NCBI GenBank assembly: GCA_033791605.1
Contig: JASJGJ010000080.1
Location: 1 to 16,103, forward strand
Length of the DNA: 16,103 bases
Reading direction: 5' to 3'
Origin: Porticoccus sp033791605
Lineage (GTDB): Bacteria > Pseudomonadota > Gammaproteobacteria > Pseudomonadales > Porticoccaceae
The notes under the pieces were generated by a model, which made no database searches, was not told the DNA's origin, and saw only the letters and a program-made list of their open reading frames with translations. Of the stretch, positions 7,976-14,442 are shown in pieces (the stretch's first letter is position 1; every line of letters starts with the position of its first letter). A program made the translations under genes and the position numbers.

Positions 7976-8716
7976 TCAATTCATGCTCATTAACTTCACT
8001 GATGAGCTATCAAGCTCCTCAGCGGTTTTCATCATTTTTACGTGGGTTTCAAATTGCCGGGCCAACTCGATCATATGCACCATGGATTCCACGGAATTAA
8101 CATTACTTGACTCCAACGACCCCGAAACCAAACTGACCGAAGCATCCGGCAACGTCTCTTCACCTTCAGCCATTTGGACCAGACCATTACTATTCTTGGC
8201 CAACAATTTGGTATCTGGGTTGACCAGTTTAATTCTGTCCACCACAGCCAAGGTATTGGGGTCTTCGCCCAAAGGTACAATAGAGATCGAACCATCGGAA
8301 CCAATAGTAATATTGGTATAGGGGGGGATTGCTACAGGCCCAGCATTACCGAGAACAGCCTGCCCAGCACCATTTAACAACTGGCCTAATTCGTTGACCC
8401 TAAGGTCCCCACGACGACTCAAGGCTTCAGAGCCATCAGGTGCTTCTACGGCCATCCAGCCCGGTCCATTAATGGCGACATCTAGGCCCCGTCCCGTGGC
8501 ATTGATCACCCCTTCTTTAAAGTCGACCCCTCGCCCTTTCATTCCAGCAAAGGCACGGCTGTCGTGGCCCTCGCCAGAAAGATACGCGCTTTTAGCGGTG
8601 ACAAGATCTGCACGAAAAGCTGTTGTGGACGCATTCGACAGATTATGGGTATTGGCTGCTTGGGCAAGCATAGTTTCCCTTGCCCCGGATGCTGCGATGT
8701 AAAGAAAGTGATCCAT
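7976..8716 (-). CDS. flgF: Proximal rod protein FlgF
   Basis: FlgF is one of the proximal rod subunits. The 246-residue product starts MDHFLYIAASGARETMLAQ and carries NTHNLSNASTTAFRADLV in the N-terminal rod/hook motif, LDVAINGPGWMAVE in the core and ESSNVNSVESMVHMIELAR near the C terminus. It differs from FlgG in having Ala-Phe in place of Gly-Tyr/Phe after the TT of the N motif and Gly-Pro-Gly-Trp in the core, both usual for FlgF. The ATG at 8716 has a GAGGAA ribosome site 8 bases upstream. flgE ends 43 bases before it. A run of seven C on the coding strand (8321-8327) encodes the Pro-Pro of IPPYT (see findings). Confidence 0.96.
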   Translation of the reverse strand: MDHFLYIAASGARETMLAQAANTHNLSNASTTAFRADLVTAKSAYLSGEGHDSRAFAGMKGRGVDFKEGVINATGRGLDVAINGPGWMAVEAPDGSEALSRRGDLRVNELGQLLNGAGQAVLGNAGPVAIPPYTNITIGSDGSISIVPLGEDPNTLAVVDRIKLVNPDTKLLAKNSNGLVQMAEGEETLPDASVSLVSGSLESSNVNSVESMVHMIELARQFETHVKMMKTAEELDSSSVKLMSMN

Positions 8717-8759
8717 GATTATTGTTCCTCAGCCCTAGCCTCAGCTCTACCTAGGAAAA

Positions 8760-10025
8760 TTAACGTAAGTTAATGACGGTTTGGGTAACCGCGTCTTCGG
8801 TTTGAATCACCTGAGCATTGGCCTGAAAATTCCGTTGAGCCACAATCATATTCACCAACTGTTCAGTAATTTCCACGTTAGAATCCTCCAAAGCCCCAGA
8901 CTGCAGAACACCTAAACCTGACGTACCCGGCTCACCCATCGTAGCGGGACCCGAAGAGAAGGTCTCAGACCAGTTAGTATCCCCCAGCGGCTGCAAACCA
9001 TTAGGATTGGTAAAACCCGCAACAGCAACTTGACCCAATGCCCGAGCTTGACCATTGGTATAACGGGCAAATGCCACACCCGTATCATCAATTTCCAGAC
9101 CACGAAGCTGGCCTGTGGTATATCCATCCTGGGTTATCGTACTCACCGCAAACTCCGCACCAAACTGAGTAGAGCTTGAAAGTCCAATACTGAAAGTTTG
9201 AGCCGCCGCACCAGAGGGTAGCCCCGCTGAATTCAAAGGCGCCCAGCCTGCAACACTGACCTCTACAGGCAGAGTAACTGGATCGAACTGGCCATTGGAT
9301 TGAAAGGTCAAGGTATCAGGGCCTGATGTTGTCACGCCATCAATTAGGGTGTGAGCTTCCCATTCGTTAGCTGTCGCTGTTTTGACGAAATACATACTCA
9401 TCACATGCGGATTACCCAATCCATCGTAAACGGTAGTCGATGTGGTGGAATTATAGGAGTCGGGATCTGGAGCGGTAGCAGGAACAGCAAATGCGTCAAA
9501 AGGTCCACCAAAAGGTGTCAACGGTGGCGACTCGCGAGAATCCAGATTAGAGGTAATATCAACCGTTCCAGTAGGATTTGGATCAATCAAAGAAGTGTCT
9601 AACTGCAAATCACCCAACTGCCCGGTAATATTACCTATATTGTCAATTTGAAAAGCCTGAAGGCGATGACCTTCGTTATTAACAATAAATCCACCATTAT
9701 CTACCTGAAAGTTACCCGCACGAGTGTATACCGCAGCACCATCATCGCTCAGCTGGAAAAAGCCGTTGCCGCTAATGGCAAGATCGAGGGCATTATTGGT
9801 AAAACTAATATTACCTTGGGTAAATTCCTGAGTAACACTGGCCAGGGTTACCCCCTTACCAATGGCGTTGCCGCCAGCGCCCAACAAGCTGGTTGCATAG
9901 ACATCAGCAAATTCAGCACGAGAGGTTTTAAAACCCGTGGTGGAGCTATTGGCAATATTATTGCCTATCACACCAAGGTCTGCCGTTGCTGCCTTGATTC
10001 CTGATACCGCTGTATCAAATGCCAT
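8760..10025 (-). CDS. flgE: Flagellar hook protein FlgE
   Basis: FlgE polymerises into the universal-joint hook. The 421-residue product starts MAFDTAVSGIKAATADLG and has NNIANSSTTGFKTSRAEF at 22-39, LAISGNGFFQLSD in the D1 region and the C-terminal pair LEDSNVEITEQLVNMIVAQR and NFQANAQVIQTED. The middle, about 150-330, is a variable beta-rich D2 region, and the total is within the normal range for gammaproteobacteria. A TAGGAG ribosome site lies 8 bases before the ATG. Its export and capping depend on FlgD, encoded 44 bases upstream. Confidence 0.97.
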   Translation of the reverse strand: MAFDTAVSGIKAATADLGVIGNNIANSSTTGFKTSRAEFADVYATSLLGAGGNAIGKGVTLASVTQEFTQGNISFTNNALDLAISGNGFFQLSDDGAAVYTRAGNFQVDNGGFIVNNEGHRLQAFQIDNIGNITGQLGDLQLDTSLIDPNPTGTVDITSNLDSRESPPLTPFGGPFDAFAVPATAPDPDSYNSTTSTTVYDGLGNPHVMSMYFVKTATANEWEAHTLIDGVTTSGPDTLTFQSNGQFDPVTLPVEVSVAGWAPLNSAGLPSGAAAQTFSIGLSSSTQFGAEFAVSTITQDGYTTGQLRGLEIDDTGVAFARYTNGQARALGQVAVAGFTNPNGLQPLGDTNWSETFSSGPATMGEPGTSGLGVLQSGALEDSNVEITEQLVNMIVAQRNFQANAQVIQTEDAVTQTVINLR

Positions 10026-10069
10026 AACCCGTACTCCTACTAATAAAAACTAAAAAGAGAAACTAAGAC

Positions 10070-10741
10070 TTATAAAAAGCTTTTGACGCTGGACATGCCT
10101 ACTTGGGCCCCGCCATCCAAATTCAACAACACACCCGTCCCTGAGCTATCCACGGTCACAGACTGAACTTGATTGTGGGTATAAACCGGAACAGCGTAAT
10201 TCTGACCAGAGATCACAGCCTCAGCGCTGACGACGTATTGACCCGGCTGCAAGGTAGTACCCTCAGCATCCGTGCCATCCCACTGGAGTTTTATATCACC
10301 TGCGGCGGCTGGTCCGAGAGCCTGACTATGAACCAAGCGACCGCTAATATCCTGTATATAGAGCGTTACTCCTGATGACTCGGCCGGTACTTCGATGGTC
10401 GCATCTAACGTATCATCTGCCTTTAATAAACCTAGGTTGCTATCTGTCACCACATCGCGCCCGACCAAACCAGCGGCTTCCAGTGTTTGATTCGCATAAA
10501 GTACTGAGGATAGACTACCGAAGCCATCGACTAGCTCCTGAACCCCTGAGACCGTACTGAACTGGGCAATCTGAGCAAGAAACTCTGTATTGTCTTGCGG
10601 GCTAGTAGGATCCTGATTTTTCAGTTGAGCTACCATGAGCTCCATAAAATCCTCTTGCCCCAACTCACTTGATTTATTAGTACCCACTGTCGATGGCACA
10701 GTGGATGGAAACAGTTCCGCCAAACTTGCTACAGATTCCAT
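10070..10741 (-). CDS. flgD: Hook-cap (hook assembly scaffold) protein FlgD
   Basis: FlgD caps the growing hook and is discarded when FlgK arrives. The 223-residue product has the conserved N domain with DFMELMVAQLKNQDPTSPQD at 31-50 and AQIAQFSTVSGVQEL at 56-70. An FlgD-type Ig-like domain spans about 110-185, with LQWDGTDAEGTTLQPGQY at 152-169, and a Tudor-like part is formed by the surrounding strands. A GAGGGAG ribosome site lies 5 bases before the ATG. flgC ends 51 bases upstream, one of the wider gaps in the operon, but I see no promoter in it. Confidence 0.96.
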   Translation of the reverse strand: MESVASLAELFPSTVPSTVGTNKSSELGQEDFMELMVAQLKNQDPTSPQDNTEFLAQIAQFSTVSGVQELVDGFGSLSSVLYANQTLEAAGLVGRDVVTDSNLGLLKADDTLDATIEVPAESSGVTLYIQDISGRLVHSQALGPAAAGDIKLQWDGTDAEGTTLQPGQYVVSAEAVISGQNYAVPVYTHNQVQSVTVDSSGTGVLLNLDGGAQVGMSSVKSFL

Positions 10742-10792
10742 TTTGACTCCCTCGTTTTAATGGCCCAATGTCATTTCACCGGGCTAAAAATA

Positions 10793-11206
10793 TTAACGTC
10801 CCAGGTTTAAGGTCCGCGTAATAAGTTGCTTCGTCGTATTCATTACCTCAACACTGCTTTGATAGGAGCGAGAGGCTGAAATCATATTGGCCATTTCTTC
10901 TACAGAATTCACATTGGACATATAGATATAGCCCTCATCATCTGCCAAGGGGTGAGTAGGCGAGAACTCCTTGCGGGGAACCATGGCACTCTCCACCATC
11001 CCATCGACCCGAACACCCACCGAATCTCTATCATCCAATGCAGACTCGAAAGCAGAAGCGAAGACGGGATATCTGGCACGATAGGCTGACTCTTCACTGC
11101 TACTCACCACTTCGGCATTGGCCAAATTACTTGAAATGGCATTGAGCCGAACACTCTGCGCGGAAAGCGCCGAAGCAGAAATATCAAATACATTAAACAG
11201 ACTCAC
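10793..11206 (-). CDS. flgC: Proximal rod protein FlgC
   Basis: FlgC is a proximal rod subunit. The 137-residue product is the usual size. It starts MSLFNVFDISASALSAQSVR with LNAISSNLANAEVVS following, and ends with NVNSVEEMANMISASRSYQ and a helix finishing in TLNLGR. The start codon is GTG, only 2 bases after the flgB stop. The ribosome site AGAGGAG lies inside the end of flgB, so translation of the two is likely coupled. FlgB and FlgC are made at similar levels in the rod, which fits such coupling. Confidence 0.96.
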   Translation of the reverse strand: MSLFNVFDISASALSAQSVRLNAISSNLANAEVVSSSEESAYRARYPVFASAFESALDDRDSVGVRVDGMVESAMVPRKEFSPTHPLADDEGYIYMSNVNSVEEMANMISASRSYQSSVEVMNTTKQLITRTLNLGR

Positions 11207-11208
11207 AG

Positions 11209-11592
11209 CTACTCTCCTCTCAATGCCAAGGTGATGGACTTAATTCGACCATCCAAAAAATTCAGGCTGGCCTGGTAGCGAATGGAATTTTCCATAAAAG
11301 CCGAATGCTCCAAGTCAGTTTCTACGGTATTACCATCCAATGATGGCTGGGTAGGAATCCTATAACGCACAGAATTCTCAAAAGTATTAGCGCCCATGTG
11401 CATCTTATTGGTAGCCATCAAACCACCACTCTTTCCTTGTGCTATAGCAAGGGCGTCTCGAAAATCAATATCCTTTGCCTTGTAGCCGGGCGTATCCGCA
11501 TTCGCCAAGTTGGCCGAGATCAATTCAGTACGTTTTGACAGAATCGATAATGCCTGCGGTGACATACCAAATGCTTTATCAATCAACCCCAT
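11209..11592 (-). CDS. flgB: Proximal rod protein FlgB
   Basis: FlgB is a proximal rod subunit and the first gene of the structural operon. From the ATG at 11592 the product has 127 residues. It begins MGLIDKAFGMSPQALSIL, has ISANLANADTPGYKAKDIDF in the rod N motif, and ends with RYQASLNFLDGRIKSITLAL. The frame is open to 11673, but the longer form would add basic and hydrophobic residues foreign to the family and would run through the predicted sigma-54 promoter. The sequence AAGGA lies 8 bases before the 11592 ATG; the ATG at 11598 is too close to it. Transcription probably starts near 11622. Confidence 0.95.
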   Translation of the reverse strand: MGLIDKAFGMSPQALSILSKRTELISANLANADTPGYKAKDIDFRDALAIAQGKSGGLMATNKMHMGANTFENSVRYRIPTQPSLDGNTVETDLEHSAFMENSIRYQASLNFLDGRIKSITLALRGE

Positions 11593-11632
11593 TACCATTT
11601 TCCTTTCACTGAACACCTTTACTAACCATCTA

Positions 11633-11648
11633 TACACAATACGTGCCA
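11633..11648 (-). promoter_or_regulatory. Probable sigma-54 promoter for flgB operon
   Basis: On the minus strand the sequence reads TGGCACGTATTGTGTA. The -24 half (TGGCACG) matches the sigma-54 consensus fully. The -12 half is GTGT where TTGC is expected; it keeps the key G but has T for the final C. The predicted start near 11622 gives a leader of about 30 bases to the chosen flgB ATG. The imperfect -12 lowers confidence; position and context raise it. Confidence 0.6.
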
Positions 11649-11669
11649 AAACATAATTAAATATATATT

Positions 11670-11681
11670 TCAATGGGTTGA
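11670..11681. promoter_or_regulatory. FleQ/FlrA-like dyad between divergent operons
   Basis: The sequence TCAATGGGTTGA has arms TCAA and TTGA separated by 4 bases, as in the published Pseudomonas FleQ site GTCAATAAATTGAC, although the outer G and C are missing. Its centre is about 54 bases upstream of the predicted flgB start. It could be an activator site for the flagellar master regulator; this is inferred from similarity only. Confidence 0.35.
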
Positions 11682-11733
11682 GGTGTTTTTACGTAGAAGA
11701 TTTCACCTAAAAAGCGGCAATACACAACCACTA

Positions 11734-11748
11734 CGGCAATGATTGCCG
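11734..11748. repeat. Perfect palindrome upstream of flgA
   Basis: CGGCAAT, one base G, then ATTGCCG forms a perfect 7+1+7 palindrome. A third copy of the half-site CGGCAAT lies at 11715-11721, 19 bases upstream in the same orientation. The palindrome centre is about 60 bases before the predicted flgA sigma-54 start. It is not followed by a T-run and lies between divergent genes, so a regulator-binding site is more likely than a terminator. Confidence 0.6.
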
Positions 11749-11774
11749 CCAACAGGACATGCAAAAAAAACAGA

Positions 11775-11790
11775 TGGCACGAAAGATGCT
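11775..11790 (+). promoter_or_regulatory. Sigma-54 promoter for flgA operon
   Basis: TGGCACGAAAGATGCT matches the sigma-54 consensus TGGCACG-N4-TTGC with one change (A for the first T of the -12 element). GG at 11776-11777 and GC at 11788-11789 are correctly spaced. Transcription should start near 11801, about 23 bases before the flgA ATG. The promoter needs an enhancer-binding activator, probably a FleQ/FlrA-type protein encoded elsewhere. Confidence 0.8.
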
Positions 11791-11823
11791 TAACTATCAG
11801 AGAATGGGTATTTTGAGCACATA

Positions 11824-12552
11824 ATGACAATATTTTGGCATTCTATAAAATTACTTGGACTATGCACCACCATCTACATTGTGACCATTTCGATGGCCAG
11901 TGCAGACTCCAATGTAGACGCAATACAACCCTTAGAGAGCATAACAAATGCTGTCATTGATGCCGGTAAAATCAGAGCCAAAAAACAAGGCTATAGCAAT
12001 GTAGAGGTAGAGGTTCGCCCACTGGATAGTCGGCTACGCTTACCTCTCTGCGACAAACCACTGTCAACTTTTTCACCACAAGGTGATGACGCATTAGGCG
12101 CCATCAGCGTTGGCGTCAGGTGTTCAGGGGAAAAGCCTTGGACTATTTATGCGCGCGCCAACATCAGCGCGTATAAAGCCATTCCCGTTCTAGCAAGACC
12201 ACTTCCCAGACATGCCGTGATCACTCAAGATGACATTGAAATCATCAAGCAATCTTTACAGATGTCCAGCCAAGGCATTATCGACAATCCAGACCAAATT
12301 ATTGGCATGGAGCTAATCCGAGCTCTCAATGCCGGCTCTCCTCTCAGACCAAATCAATTACGGCCTCCCAAGGTCATTACACGAGGCCAGCAAGTCGTAT
12401 TAATTTCAGGAAGCAATGGGCTCAAAGTCAGGATGCAAGGAAAAGCAATGAAAGATGCCGCCTCCGGGGAGAGAGTCAAAGTAACGAATCTCAGCTCAGG
12501 CTTGAAGATCGAAGGTATTGCCAATTCCGATGGAACCGTAAGCGTGCCATAA
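11824..12552 (+). CDS. flgA: Flagellar P-ring assembly chaperone FlgA
   Basis: FlgA acts in the periplasm to help FlgI assemble into the P-ring. The 242-residue product has a Sec signal with a hydrophobic stretch (LLGLCTTIYIVTISM) and a likely cut after ASA at 25-27. The N-terminal half contains VEVRPLDSRLRLPLC, and the C-terminal half is an SAF-type domain (about 112-242) with VLARPLPRHAVITQDDIE and the final GLKIEGIANSDGTVSV. The ATG at 11824 has only a weak ribosome site. The gene is divergent from flgB with 231 bases between the chosen starts, and it heads flgA-flgM-flgN-PilZ, as in Pseudomonas. Confidence 0.94.
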   Translation: MTIFWHSIKLLGLCTTIYIVTISMASADSNVDAIQPLESITNAVIDAGKIRAKKQGYSNVEVEVRPLDSRLRLPLCDKPLSTFSPQGDDALGAISVGVRCSGEKPWTIYARANISAYKAIPVLARPLPRHAVITQDDIEIIKQSLQMSSQGIIDNPDQIIGMELIRALNAGSPLRPNQLRPPKVITRGQQVVLISGSNGLKVRMQGKAMKDAASGERVKVTNLSSGLKIEGIANSDGTVSVP

Positions 12553-12568
12553 TAATGAACAATTCGAC

Positions 12569-12595
12569 TAAAGATTTTGGGTTTTCTGCCGCTAT
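12569..12595 (+). promoter_or_regulatory. Sigma-28 (FliA) promoter for flgM
   Basis: TAAA, exactly 15 bases, then GCCGCTAT; the FliA consensus is TAAA-N15-GCCGATAA, so six of eight -10 positions match. The start would be near 12603, in the flgA-flgM gap. FliA-driven flgM gives the known feedback in which FliA raises the level of its own inhibitor. Confidence 0.7.
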
Positions 12596-12641
12596 TACTG
12601 TATGTAGGTTATAAAAAATTATGAATCCAATAGAGAACGTG

Positions 12642-12950
12642 ATGAATATCAGAGTACCGAGAACAGACCTGAATCAGGGCTCACAACAGACCGGCCAGGT
12701 ATCAGGTACATCCCTAGTGGAGAACAAGTCGGACAAAAGTGCAGGAACCAGCGGCAGCAGCAGCGACACCGTCACGTTTACGACCACAGCCTCGGAAATG
12801 CTTAAACTGGAAGAAAGCTTGGCGAACATTCCAGACATCGACAACAGCCGTGTTGCTGCCATCAAAGCCTCTATTGCAGAGGGTAAGTATGAAATTAACC
12901 CTGAAAAAATTGTCGACAGTTTGCTAAGTATCGAAAAAGACCTCACCTGA
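12642..12950 (+). CDS. flgM: Anti-sigma-28 factor FlgM
   Basis: FlgM binds FliA in the cytoplasm until the hook is complete, then is exported. The chosen start gives 102 residues, beginning MNIRVPRTDLNQGSQ, like the M-x-I-D-R start of enteric FlgM. The N half is Ser/Thr/Gly-rich and likely disordered. The C half is the FliA-binding region, with VAAIKASIAEGKYEINPEKI and VDSLLSIEKDL. The frame also opens at an upstream ATG (12621), adding 7 residues, but that leaves only about 18 bases of leader from the FliA start and its AGG is too far away. The 12642 ATG has AGAG 6 bases before it. flgN follows after 17 bases. Confidence 0.92.
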   Translation: MNIRVPRTDLNQGSQQTGQVSGTSLVENKSDKSAGTSGSSSDTVTFTTTASEMLKLEESLANIPDIDNSRVAAIKASIAEGKYEINPEKIVDSLLSIEKDLT

Positions 12951-12967
12951 GCGGCTGAACCTAAGCA

Positions 12968-13441
12968 ATGACACAGGAACAGCAACTCTCATTACTCCTC
13001 AATAGTGAAGTTACCAGCCTTCAAACCCTACTGGACACCCTCAACAGGGAGTTTGAAGCGCTAACAAGTTCCGATGTTGATGCACTGGAACGAGTAACCC
13101 TAGACAAAAACAATGCTCTGGCCAAACAGGCAGAAGCCACCCTTTCACGGCAACATTTTGTAACAGCTGGCGCGCATGACAATACGGACATGGGATTACA
13201 GCAACTCATTGCTGGCTATCAAGATCAACAGTCCCTCTCAAACATGCTCAGCCAATTACGCTCATTAGCAGAGCAATGTCAGAATATTAACAGAACAAAT
13301 GGTCGTCTGATCCTGCAGAAGCACCAACACACTCGCAACGCACTGGATATTCTTCGACAAGCTGACAGCAACCCCTCCACCTATTCAGACCAGGGTGATA
13401 CCATTGCCAGCGGAGAAAGCCGATCGCTAGGAAAGGCCTAA
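12968..13441 (+). CDS. flgN: Flagellar export chaperone FlgN
   Basis: FlgN binds FlgK and FlgL in the cytoplasm and delivers them to the export gate. The 157-residue product is almost wholly helical, with coiled-coil-like segments LQTLLDTLNREFEAL at 18-32 and MLSQLRSLAEQCQNINRTNG in the second half. The FlgN family pattern NGRLILQKHQHTRNALDILR follows, and the tail is polar and disordered. No strong ribosome site precedes the ATG, and the gene lies 17 bases after flgM, so coupled translation is likely. Sequence identity in this family is low, so the call rests on the C-terminal motif, the size and the flgM-flgN position. Confidence 0.88.
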   Translation: MTQEQQLSLLLNSEVTSLQTLLDTLNREFEALTSSDVDALERVTLDKNNALAKQAEATLSRQHFVTAGAHDNTDMGLQQLIAGYQDQQSLSNMLSQLRSLAEQCQNINRTNGRLILQKHQHTRNALDILRQADSNPSTYSDQGDTIASGESRSLGKA

Positions 13442-13469
13442 CCCCTTCGTCACTGGTAATAAAGAAAAA

Positions 13470-14174
13470 ATGAGCGATACCCTCGAAACAATGGAATCTC
13501 CAGAAGCAATAGTTGCCACACTGGAAACACTTCTCGATACTCGCACCACTCTTTCTGTATCTCCACCCAATATTAACGACTTCTTTACATCCTTCATTCT
13601 AAAAATTGAGGACGATCGCCTTTACATCGATCAAGTCATGCCGAGAACAGGCAATAGCCTGTTTAAACCCAATCAACCTCTCGATGTGCGTATTAGTCAC
13701 AGGGGTATCTCTTACCGGTTCAAATCACATCACATCGCCTATGCAACTGATGCCTCGGGCTTCCCCTATCACGAAATCAAGATACCTACCCATATTCAAT
13801 ATTTGGAAAAACGCTCAGGCTATCGTATTCACCTCAAATTAGCAGACAACCAACCCATTGCAATTGCTATTCCACCCGAAGAGTTTTGTGAAGCGTCCCT
13901 AGAAAACATTTCACATAGCGGCGCTTGTATTCGCCTAAAAGGCAACTACATTTCACTGGAAACCTGCGATGTCATTGACTGTAATCTCCAAATAGCCAAC
14001 TTCGCCCCACTCACTTGTAAGGCCATCATAAAGCACTACCAATATTCAGCTAAAACCAATGAAACTAAAGCGGGCGTTGAGTTTTGCCAACTCGACTTCC
14101 CTTCAGAAAAGCAACTTCATCGAATATTGATGAAACTTCAGCGACACAATATTCGCACTGACCTGACAATCTAA
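13470..14174 (+). CDS. flgZ: PilZ-domain flagellar brake protein (FlgZ/YcgR type)
   Basis: This 234-residue protein probably slows or biases the motor when c-di-GMP is high. Residues about 10-108 resemble the YcgR-type N domain, and about 110-230 form the PilZ domain. The two c-di-GMP binding signatures are complete: R115-S-G-Y-R119 (RxxxR) and N146-I-S-H-S-G151 (D/N-x-S-x-x-G). The C-terminal helix contains QLHRILMKLQR. Pseudomonas has an orthologously placed PilZ gene, flgZ, downstream of flgMN. It starts 28 bases after flgN and probably shares its transcript. The diguanylate cyclase gene lies 268 bases downstream. The motor-binding role is inferred from the family. Confidence 0.9.
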   Translation: MSDTLETMESPEAIVATLETLLDTRTTLSVSPPNINDFFTSFILKIEDDRLYIDQVMPRTGNSLFKPNQPLDVRISHRGISYRFKSHHIAYATDASGFPYHEIKIPTHIQYLEKRSGYRIHLKLADNQPIAIAIPPEEFCEASLENISHSGACIRLKGNYISLETCDVIDCNLQIANFAPLTCKAIIKHYQYSAKTNETKAGVEFCQLDFPSEKQLHRILMKLQRHNIRTDLTI

Positions 14175-14240
14175 AGACAACAAGACTCCACCCCCCACAC
14201 AACCCACCTTCCCCATACTCTCAAACAAAGACAAAACAAG
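14175..14240 (+). terminator. Possible Rho-dependent termination region after flgZ
   Basis: By hand count, the 66 bases after the flgZ stop contain 28 C and 4 G, including the run CCACCCCCCACAC. A C-rich, G-poor, unstructured RNA just after a stop codon is the known signature of Rho loading sites. I see no intrinsic hairpin with a T-run here. The rest of the gap up to 14378 is A-rich with no gene. Confidence 0.4.
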
Positions 14241-14378
14241 GTGTCAATTTTACAACACTCCCAAAAAACCCATTAAGGGATGCCGAAAAAACCGTCATAA
14301 TTTTGTCTAACATCAAAAACTGTCACAAAAACATATCTAAAATACGCCAAAATCCTAGAAAACACCCAAACTAAAATA

Positions 14379-14393
14379 TGGCACAGTAATTGC
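14379..14393 (+). promoter_or_regulatory. Sigma-54 promoter for the GGDEF gene
   Basis: TGGCAC-AGTAA-TTGC matches the sigma-54 core consensus at every fixed position with correct spacing. Transcription should start near 14404, about 39 bases before the GGDEF start codon. It implies control by an enhancer-binding activator, most simply the one that works on the flagellar operons next door. A FleQ-like half-site GTCAAT lies at 14243-14248, but no full dyad was found. Confidence 0.8.
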
Positions 14394-14442
14394 TTTATGG
14401 ATAAAAGACTCTGAAATATAAATAAAAAAAGATAATGCCATT

